Assembly (NCBI GenBank): GCA_028822125.1
Contig: JAPKEK010000147.1
Span: 1-6,198, forward strand
Direction: 5' to 3'
DNA length: 6,198 bases
Source: Pseudomonadales bacterium
Lineage (GTDB): Bacteria; Pseudomonadota; Gammaproteobacteria; Pseudomonadales; Azotimanducaceae
Shown here one piece after another: positions 1 through 5,156 of the stretch. The position numbers were made by a program, and so were the translations under genes. Positions within the stretch are counted from its first letter, which is position 1; each line of letters starts with the position of its first letter. The notes beneath the pieces are model-generated. The model did no database searches. It was not told where the DNA came from and worked only from the letters and a program-made list of their open reading frames with translations.

Positions 1-271
1 CAGGAAAAATAATAGTTTATTGATAAAATTTAGCCAAATAATGGGAATTATATTATAAATAAATCTATAAATTTAAAAAATAAGGGCACCATGTAACATA
101 ATAGATATTTATCGGAATATATATTGGGGGGAAATCACAAAATTAATTTATAATTGAATTAATTAACCTATATCCCTAAATATAATTACTAAATAATAAT
201 TATAATCATAATAACCCATATTTTTGGTTAAAATTGGTTTATATAATCATAAATTCCCTTTACCTAACAAT
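1..271. other. AT-rich intergenic stretch without a recognisable gene
   Basis: About 20% of the first 240 bases are G or C (47 by hand count), far below the coding DNA to the right. Stops are frequent in all frames and no start with a Shine-Dalgarno sequence opens a useful reading frame. The 8-mer AATTAATT occurs twice (141-148 and 157-164), separated by 8 bases, which makes both a direct and an inverted repeat; in DNA this AT-rich that may be chance. No GC-rich hairpin plus T-run follows the cupin gene, which ends at 272 on the - strand, so no terminator for it can be named. Whatever gene lies further left is outside the window. Confidence 0.6.
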
Positions 272-754
272 TTAACTGGGATCATCTGTTTCAGGGCCTG
301 CATGGATTGGGTCAACCCAATACTGCCCTTTCGGGTCTTCACTAACCGGTATATCCAGATTAACCACTACGGGTTCCTGATCACTGCGTACAAGCACACA
401 GAGCAGCGGTTCATCGCAGTTGGCGTTTATTTCCTGATGAGGCACGAACGGCGGGACATAGATAAAATCACCGGGGCCCGCTTCTGATACGAACTGTAAT
501 TGCGCGCCCCAGCGCATTCGCGCCCGACCGCTGATAATATAAATAATACTCTCAAGTTCGCCATGATGATGCACACCGGTTTTCGCATCCGGGTTGATTG
601 CCACCGTGCCTGCCCACAACTTCTGGGCACCCGCCGTGGCATGGTTTATCGCTGCCGCTCTATGCATACCGGGCGTCTGCGGCGTATTAATATCCAGGTG
701 GTCGCCGCTTACGACTTTAATACCATGTTCGCGCCAATGATCTTCCTCAGTCAT
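272..754 (-). CDS. Small single-domain cupin protein (RmlC-like)
   Basis: A 160-residue protein with both cupin motifs. Motif 1 spans residues 60-76 (G60, H62, H64, E68, G76). Motif 2 spans 95-110 (G95, P101, H106, N110), with Phe103 where the consensus has Gly. H62, H64, E68 and H106 are the expected ligands of one metal ion (commonly Fe, Mn, Ni or Zn in this fold). The whole chain is one beta-barrel with short tails, has no signal peptide, and is probably cytosolic. It looks like the uncharacterised RmlC-like cupin group (COG4101, by recollection). Substrate and reaction cannot be inferred: such proteins may be isomerases, dioxygenases or binding proteins. The start at 754 is preferred over an in-frame ATG at 826 because AAAGGAG (764-770) lies 9 bases upstream of it and the extra 24 residues (rich in W, I, K, R) do not look like cupin sequence. 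It is divergent from sppA; no functional link is apparent. Confidence 0.88.
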   Translation of the reverse strand: MTEEDHWREHGIKVVSGDHLDINTPQTPGMHRAAAINHATAGAQKLWAGTVAINPDAKTGVHHHGELESIIYIISGRARMRWGAQLQFVSEAGPGDFIYVPPFVPHQEINANCDEPLLCVLVRSDQEPVVVNLDIPVSEDPKGQYWVDPIHAGPETDDPS

Positions 755-763
755 TAATTCCTT

Positions 764-770
764 CTCCTTT
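764..770 (-). promoter_or_regulatory. Ribosome binding site that sets the cupin start
   Basis: On the - strand AAAGGAG lies 9 bases before the ATG at 752-754, with a second AAGGA at 759-763 only 4 bases away. This purine-rich run supports the 754 start over the in-frame ATG at 826, which has no comparable sequence. Confidence 0.65.
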
Positions 771-926
771 CCCCTATACCAACGGAATATCGCAACTTTG
801 ATACAGATCGTCGTATTCCAGTGCATTTAACTGCGATTTACATGATAATCTCAACCTATCGTTGCAGCCATATAAAATCTTCGACGGATCATTCAAAAAC
901 TATTTCTTGCTGAGGGTAAGATTACT

Positions 927-2750
927 ATGTCTTATATTAAACGGTTTTTTAAGTTCTTGTGGCAAGCCATGCAGACAGCCCAGACGGTGCTGTTCGGTGG
1001 TCTGGCGCTAGGCTTGGCCATAGCACTCATTATCGGGTTACTGACCTCTGACAAACCCGACATCCCCGACGGTGGTGCACTGGTTTTGAACCCAAGTGGC
1101 TTCCTGGTCGAACAGAAATCTGCCATCGACCCGCAACAATTTCTACAAACCGGCGGAGCACCGAATGAAACTCTGGTCCAGGACCTGTTCGATGCACTCA
1201 GTATTGCCAAAACTGACCCGCGCATCAAACTCGTTATCCTTAATCTTGAAGATTTTAGCGGCGGATTAATGCCCCACCTGGAACTGGTAGCCGATGCTAT
1301 TAGCGATTTCAGAGAGAGCGGTAAGAAGGTTATTGCAGCAAGTTTCGGTTATCAACAAAGCGATCTGTTCCTGGCAGCACACGCCGATGAGATTCTCATG
1401 AATCCCGAATTTGAAGCTCTGCCGGAAGGTTTCGGCGCCTATCGAACCTATTACAAAACCCTGCTGGATAACTTCGATGTAACCGTGAACCTGTTCAAAG
1501 TAGGCAAATACAAATCCGCCGCAGAACCGTACTTCCGAGATAGCATGTCAGAGGAAGATAAGGAAGCCAGACTCGAATATCTCAACAGCTGGTGGACAAG
1601 TTACACTAATGCGATCGAGCAAGCTCGAGACCTGGAGGCCGGCGCAATTAATCAGGTTGTTGATAATCTGCCCGCACAACTGGCCTCAACACAGGGTAAT
1701 CTGGCCCAGTTGGCGCTGGACAGGGGATTAGTAGATAAACTCCTCAGTGCCAGGGAAACCCGAGAATACCTGGTCTCTCTGACCGGGGAAGATGAAGAGA
1801 CACCTGGAGATTATCGAGGCATAGAATTCAGCAAGTACCTTCAATCTGAAAGGACACCCAAACCGCAGAAAGAAAACAAAATAGCGATCATTACTGTAGC
1901 GGGCTCCATTATAGACGGCTTCGCTGATGCGGGGACCATCGGTAGTCGCTCAGTTTCGGCACTCATCGACAAAGCGCGCCAGGATGACGGCGTGAAGGCC
2001 ATCGTTCTCAGGGTGGATTCTGGTGGTGGCAGCAAAAGCGCGTCTGAGGTCATTCGCAGGGAACTTCAACATGCTCAGGAAGCGGGGATTCCGGTGGTCG
2101 CCAGCATGGGCTCAGTGGCTGCCTCAGGCGGTTACTGGATATCTGCCACAGCCGATCGAATTTTTGCCCACCCAAATACCATCACAGGCTCTATCGGTAT
2201 ATTTGGTCTCATCCCTACTTTCGAGAAGACCTTAAACCGTTATGGTATTTTCGGTGATGGCGTGGGCACCACCCATATCGCGGGCGGCGTCAGTCTCGAC
2301 AGAGGAATTGATCCGACCTATGCCGAAACCATGCAACTCATTATTGAAGCAGGCTATCAACAATTCATTGAAATGGTTGCAAGTGGCCGCGACCTGTCAG
2401 TTGAACAGGTAGACGCAATAGCTCAGGGTCGTGTCTGGACCGGCAGCAAGGCACTTGAAATCGGTCTGATAGATGAGATTGGCGGACTCCAGGATGCGGT
2501 TGCCAGTGCAGCAGAACTAGCAGAACTAGAAACCTACTCGGTCTGGCATATTGAGCCAGACATTTCTAACAAAGAAAAAATTTTACGGGAGCTGACATCA
2601 GAGGTAGCCGCTGCCCTGCCAGTAAGTGAGGTCGATCTCATTGGTCAATTGCTCGGTAAAATCCGTAAAGACTTGAACTTGTATGCAAATTTAAACGACC
2701 CCATGCACAGCTATGTCATCTGTGAGAACTGCCCTAGCCCAATACGTTAG
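927..2750 (+). CDS. sppA: Signal peptide peptidase SppA, 67K type (peptidase family S49)
   Basis: A 607-residue inner-membrane serine protease that degrades signal peptides left after secretion. A basic N-terminus (K5, R6, K9) and one hydrophobic segment at about 20-39 predict a single membrane anchor with the bulk of the protein on the periplasmic side. Two tandem S49 domains follow, as in E. coli SppA. The N-terminal repeat carries the catalytic Lys (K196, in YKSAAEP) and the C-terminal repeat the nucleophile Ser (S400, in VAASGGYW); by alignment from memory these equal K209 and S409 of E. coli. Other conserved blocks are TGSIGIFG (420-427), GRVWTG (501-506) and a C-terminal tail with two Cys (C599, C602) like the E. 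coli tail. Length is close to the E. coli protein. A detail is SGGGS at 365-369, where E. coli has SPGGS. The start at 927 has a modest GAGGGTAAG sequence (912-920) upstream. The gene stands alone, divergent from the cupin and convergent with the next gene, and a terminator-like hairpin follows. Confidence 0.97.
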   Translation: MSYIKRFFKFLWQAMQTAQTVLFGGLALGLAIALIIGLLTSDKPDIPDGGALVLNPSGFLVEQKSAIDPQQFLQTGGAPNETLVQDLFDALSIAKTDPRIKLVILNLEDFSGGLMPHLELVADAISDFRESGKKVIAASFGYQQSDLFLAAHADEILMNPEFEALPEGFGAYRTYYKTLLDNFDVTVNLFKVGKYKSAAEPYFRDSMSEEDKEARLEYLNSWWTSYTNAIEQARDLEAGAINQVVDNLPAQLASTQGNLAQLALDRGLVDKLLSARETREYLVSLTGEDEETPGDYRGIEFSKYLQSERTPKPQKENKIAIITVAGSIIDGFADAGTIGSRSVSALIDKARQDDGVKAIVLRVDSGGGSKSASEVIRRELQHAQEAGIPVVASMGSVAASGGYWISATADRIFAHPNTITGSIGIFGLIPTFEKTLNRYGIFGDGVGTTHIAGGVSLDRGIDPTYAETMQLIIEAGYQQFIEMVASGRDLSVEQVDAIAQGRVWTGSKALEIGLIDEIGGLQDAVASAAELAELETYSVWHIEPDISNKEKILRELTSEVAAALPVSEVDLIGQLLGKIRKDLNLYANLNDPMHSYVICENCPSPIR

Positions 2751-2781
2751 CGAACCTGGTTCAGGGCGATGGGCAGGGCTG

Positions 2782-2807
2782 CCTGGCGGCTCCCATAGCC
2801 GTGCAGG
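2782..2807. repeat. GC-rich hairpin 1 in the convergent gap
   Basis: CCTG (2782-2785) pairs with CAGG (2804-2807), and CGGCT (2787-2791) pairs with AGCCG (2797-2801), around a 5-base loop with a small internal loop between the two stems. No T-run follows, so it is not a standard terminator. It begins 31 bases after the sppA stop and may form in the 3' end of that transcript. Confidence 0.45.
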
Positions 2808-2822
2808 AAAGGCAGACTTCCG

Positions 2823-2854
2823 GCTGTGCAACAAGGTAGGGCCTCATGCACAGC
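2823..2854. repeat. Perfect 8-bp inverted repeat, hairpin 2 in the convergent gap
   Basis: GCTGTGCA (2823-2830) is exactly complementary to TGCACAGC (2847-2854) with a 16-base loop. After one mismatch the flanking CC (2820-2821) can pair with GG (2856-2857). Its right arm touches the left arm of the terminator-like hairpin that follows, so the two structures would compete at their edge. Confidence 0.5.
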
Positions 2855-2888
2855 GGGGGCACATGACCTCTGCTGCCCCGTCGTTTTT
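2854..2888 (+). terminator. Probable rho-independent terminator of sppA
   Basis: CGGGG (2854-2858) pairs with CCCCG (2876-2880), then after one bulged G the CA at 2860-2861 pairs with TG at 2874-2875, giving a 7-bp GC-rich stem with a loop of about 12 bases. TCGTTTTT follows at 2881-2888. The T-run starts a few bases late and the stem has a bulge, so efficiency is uncertain. It lies 104 bases after the sppA stop and 16 bases before the end of the convergent gene. Confidence 0.5.
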
Positions 2889-2903
2889 AAAACTAGCAAA
2901 ATA

Positions 2904-4001
2904 TCAGGTATGCAGTAAATTCAGTTGCAGATAACTGTCACCGGTTGCACGCAGGGTATCCTCGATGGCATAGCCTTCCAAACCGAGTTCCTGTTTGGCG
3001 AGTAGCGCATAAGCTCTCGGTCCGTCATGGCTGGGCTGAGCAGGCTTACCTGCTGACATCTCTTCGCCGCCGACGGTTTCTATAGCCGGGAACAATCCGG
3101 CTAAAGCCGCTTGTAGCTGGTGAGTGAACATTTCACCGGAACGATCCATGGCCGAGAGGATGTAGCGAGAGCCATTACCTGCCAGGGTACTTTCCGCGCA
3201 GAGTCGATGAGCTCTAGCCGTATCTCGTACATCAACCATATTCCAAAGCATACGTCCGCCTTTAGATTTAACGTAAGACTTACCGCGTAACATGAACTTT
3301 ATACAGTTCTGCCAGCTCCAGCCTTGATCATGATTCGCACACATGAGCGGTCCCACCACATGCAGCGGCAGAATGGCCATTGCCTCAAATGAACCTGCTT
3401 TCGCAGCAGCAGCATAGATCATTTTTTCTGTCCGCGCCTTGGCCTTGGCATAGGCAATATCCCGGTTCACGGCAATGTTATCCTCCGACCAGGCACCCCG
3501 GTAGGCTTCTTCGTTATCGCCGCACCAGTCTTTTTCGGTAAATACATAACCCTTCGGACGCGGGTGTCCCACCGCTGCAAAAGAACTTGTAAATATAAAC
3601 CGTTTTAAAGCACCTGATTTCACCGCCGAATCCAGCACATGGCCTACTTCGGTGAAACAGCCATCGTAGACTCCCTGGGGTGATTCCCGGTTATAGCCGA
3701 CCGCCGCACCGGTATGAATAACGGCACTACAATCCTTGAAAGCATTATCATAGCTGCCCACGACCTGCAGGTCTGCTTCATGTAACTCCAGTACGCCTCG
3801 ATAACCAGCCTGCTTCATGGCTAACAAGTGGTCAACCTTTTCCGGTTTAACCGCATTGCGCACACAGGCTCTGACCTGGTAGCCCTGTCCAAGCATGTCC
3901 TGCACGATCCAGGAACCGATATAACCACTGGCTCCGGTTACAGCAACCGGGCCATCGGCAGGAGAAATCGCCGTCGTTTTCTTTTCACTACTGCTGCTCA
4001 T
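2904..4001 (-). CDS. Extended SDR, dihydroflavonol-4-reductase-like NAD(P)-dependent reductase/epimerase
   Basis: A 365-residue Rossmann-fold oxidoreductase of the extended short-chain dehydrogenase class. The nucleotide-binding motif TGASGYIG is at 22-29. R44 and R48 follow the second strand, where plant dihydroflavonol reductases contact the NADPH 2'-phosphate, so NADPH is the likelier cofactor. ADL at 76-78 fits the adenine-pocket Asp. The active site is S139 or S140 (TSS) with Y184 and K188 (YAKAK). The first 15 residues are a polar Ser/Lys-rich tail. Relatives reduce ketones or aldehydes or act on sterol- and sugar-type substrates; the actual substrate is unknown. The ATG at 4001 has AGGGAG (4008-4013) 6 bases upstream. 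It lies 168 bases downstream of the RhlG-like SDR on the same strand with no terminator seen between them, so co-transcription is plausible. A small ORF may be translationally coupled to its start. It converges on sppA. Confidence 0.88.
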   Translation of the reverse strand: MSSSSEKKTTAISPADGPVAVTGASGYIGSWIVQDMLGQGYQVRACVRNAVKPEKVDHLLAMKQAGYRGVLELHEADLQVVGSYDNAFKDCSAVIHTGAAVGYNRESPQGVYDGCFTEVGHVLDSAVKSGALKRFIFTSSFAAVGHPRPKGYVFTEKDWCGDNEEAYRGAWSEDNIAVNRDIAYAKAKARTEKMIYAAAAKAGSFEAMAILPLHVVGPLMCANHDQGWSWQNCIKFMLRGKSYVKSKGGRMLWNMVDVRDTARAHRLCAESTLAGNGSRYILSAMDRSGEMFTHQLQAALAGLFPAIETVGGEEMSAGKPAQPSHDGPRAYALLAKQELGLEGYAIEDTLRATGDSYLQLNLLHT

Positions 4002-4096
4002 AAGGATCTCCCTAAATTGTTAACTTGTCGTAACACAACTAGCTTGTGGTCACATTGCTTGCATCGCTCAAAACTCACTGAGGCGGGCCATTGCAC
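3998..4096 (-). CDS. Possible 32-residue CxxC small protein or leader peptide
   Basis: A short frame opens within the 168-base gap upstream of the DFR-like gene. AAGGAG (4104-4109) lies 7 bases before a GTG at 4094-4096, an ideal distance; the ATG two codons earlier (4100-4102) is only 1 base from it. The product is basic and contains C12-K-Q-C15 followed by D and H17, which could bind a metal. Its TGA stop (3998-4000) overlaps the ATG of the downstream gene in an ATGA junction, the arrangement typical of translational coupling. I do not recognise the peptide. It could instead be a chance frame in a leader, since it is short and has no known homologue that I can cite. Confidence 0.3.
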   Translation of the reverse strand: MQWPASVSFERCKQCDHKLVVLRQVNNLGRSL

Positions 4097-4169
4097 TTTC
4101 ATGCTCCTTCAATAATCTGCCGGGATAACATCTGCTGCTCGCAACGCAAACCCATCCAGCAGGCTGATA

Positions 4170-4964
4170 TTAAGTTGCATAAGCAGCCCCACCATCGCAG
4201 GCTATCACCTCGCCAACGGTGTATGCCCCTGCCCTGGAGCAAAGAAATATGGCCAGGCCAGCAATATCCTCGGCGGTGCCCACCCGACCTCTTGGATTAT
4301 TCTTACCCACTAAACTCCAGTCTATATCCGTATCACCGCCACCACCCACCCCTGTACTCAACATCCAGGTTGGAAAAGGCCCAGGTGCTATGGCATTAAC
4401 AATGATCTGTTGACCTGTCAGGTGAAGCGCCAGACCCCGGGTAAGATGGTGTAAAGCCGCCTTGGAGGGCCCGTAGGAAAAGGTTTCGAACACGGGGTTT
4501 TTTATGCCATCGATGGAACCCACATTAACGACCCGCGCCGGGTCCTCAGCGGTGCCTGACTGCCTTAACAAAGGCAGTAATTTCTGGGTCAGGAAAAATA
4601 CGCCCTTGACATTAGTATCCATGACCTTGTCCCAGCCAGACTCAGGAAATTCGTCAATCGGCGCACCCCAGGACACCCCTGCATTGTTAATCAATATATC
4701 CAGCTGCGGCTCCCTTGCAGCGATCTCATCAGCCAGCTTCTGACAGCCCGCCACGTCTGCCAGATTGGCCGGCAGGGCAATACACTCACCGCCAAACTGT
4801 TGTGCCAGTCGGGTAGCCGTAGTGTTACATACCTCAGCTTTTCTCGAGCTGATGTAGACTTTTACACCATTGGCCAGAAATCCACCTGCAATCATCTCGC
4901 CAATGCCTCTGGAACCACCGGTAACCAGTGCGACTTTACCGCTTATATCAAATAAATTATTCAT
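4170..4964 (-). CDS. Classical SDR of the RhlG type (3-oxoacyl reductase-like)
   Basis: A 264-residue classical short-chain dehydrogenase. TGGSRGIG (15-22) binds the dinucleotide, NNAG is at 93-96, and the catalytic tetrad is N118, S150, Y164 and K168 (YGPSK). GPFPTWM (195-201) follows the sixth strand. The N-terminus, the NNAGVSWGAP block, the SGWDKVM block and the YGPSKAALH block resemble Pseudomonas RhlG, an NADPH-dependent 3-oxoacyl reductase first linked to rhamnolipid synthesis. R19 in the glycine loop and R41 after strand 2 are consistent with NADPH. The substrate loop has an unusual G-V-GGGG run (205-210). Start choice: the frame can begin at a GTG at 4974-4976, but the ATG at 4962-4964 has AAGGTGAG (4972-4979) upstream at a good distance and gives an N-terminus that aligns directly with RhlG. 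It is first of a likely two-gene operon with the DFR-like gene and divergent from the acyl-CoA dehydrogenase. The true substrate is unknown; fatty-acid or sterol-side-chain intermediates are possible. Confidence 0.92.
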   Translation of the reverse strand: MNNLFDISGKVALVTGGSRGIGEMIAGGFLANGVKVYISSRKAEVCNTTATRLAQQFGGECIALPANLADVAGCQKLADEIAAREPQLDILINNAGVSWGAPIDEFPESGWDKVMDTNVKGVFFLTQKLLPLLRQSGTAEDPARVVNVGSIDGIKNPVFETFSYGPSKAALHHLTRGLALHLTGQQIIVNAIAPGPFPTWMLSTGVGGGGDTDIDWSLVGKNNPRGRVGTAEDIAGLAIFLCSRAGAYTVGEVIACDGGAAYAT

Positions 4965-4971
4965 CCTCTTG

Positions 4972-4979
4972 CTCACCTT
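4972..4979 (-). promoter_or_regulatory. Ribosome binding site that sets the RhlG-like SDR start
   Basis: AAGGTGAG on the - strand ends 7 bases before the ATG at 4962-4964. The alternative upstream GTG lies inside this sequence and has only a weak CAAG-type sequence before it, so the ATG is preferred. Confidence 0.6.
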
Positions 4980-4982
4980 GTA

Positions 4983-5003
4983 TTAACCCTGTTGGTTTAA
5001 CAG
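4983..5003. promoter_or_regulatory. Candidate operator-like dyad upstream of the SDR gene
   Basis: CTGTT (4989-4993) is complementary to AACAG (4999-5003), and an overlapping imperfect dyad pairs TTAACC (4983-4988) with GGTTTAA (4994-5000). The site is about 20-40 bases upstream of the SDR start in the 192-base divergent gap, where a regulator of both operons could act. The arms are short, no regulator gene is in the window, and no convincing -35/-10 pair was found for either direction. The best -10-like sequence for the + strand is TATTAT at 5085-5090, without a good -35. Confidence 0.2.
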
Positions 5004-5143
5004 AGCCTGAGGCCGATTGTCCAGATGCATCGATATTTTAGCAGATAAGCCAGGCCTGCCCTGCTTTTACGGGGTTATATTCACTATTATGACGGGATCA
5101 CTTGCCAGGCCAGCAAATTTCGTGTTTTGATCGCGCTATAGTT

Positions 5144-5150
5144 AAAGGAG
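5144..5150 (+). promoter_or_regulatory. Strong ribosome binding site of the acyl-CoA dehydrogenase
   Basis: AAAGGAG lies 6 bases before the ATG at 5157-5159, the best Shine-Dalgarno match and spacing in the window. It fixes the start of a gene whose stop is outside the window. Confidence 0.8.
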
Positions 5151-5156
5151 CTACCG

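Noticed and set aside
427..757. Frames of 71 to 85 codons overlapping the cupin gene on both strands
   Set aside because: They are out-of-frame translations of a gene with clear cupin motifs and have no independent support.
755..826. Upstream ATG at 826 extending the cupin by 24 residues
   Set aside because: No Shine-Dalgarno sequence precedes it and the extension is not cupin-like, while the ATG at 754 has AAAGGAG at a usable distance.
827..926. Promoter elements for sppA or the cupin gene in the divergent gap
   Set aside because: GATAAT- and TATAAA-like words are present, but none has a -35-like sequence at 16-18 bases, so no promoter can be called by eye.
2713..2934. A 73-codon + strand frame spanning the sppA 3' end and the convergent gap
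   Set aside because: It begins inside sppA in another frame, runs through the hairpin cluster and terminator, and its product has no recognisable feature.
4091..4413. Overlapping + strand frames at 4091-4399 and 4219-4413
   Set aside because: Both run antisense to the SDR gene or its downstream gap, have low-complexity His/Pro-rich products, and lack family features.
4965..4976. GTG start at 4976 for the RhlG-like SDR
   Set aside because: The GTG sits inside the Shine-Dalgarno sequence that serves the ATG at 4964, and the extra four residues have no counterpart in RhlG.
5051..5058. Palindrome CAGGCCTG in the divergent gap
   Set aside because: A single 8-base palindrome is expected by chance, and it is not placed convincingly relative to a promoter.
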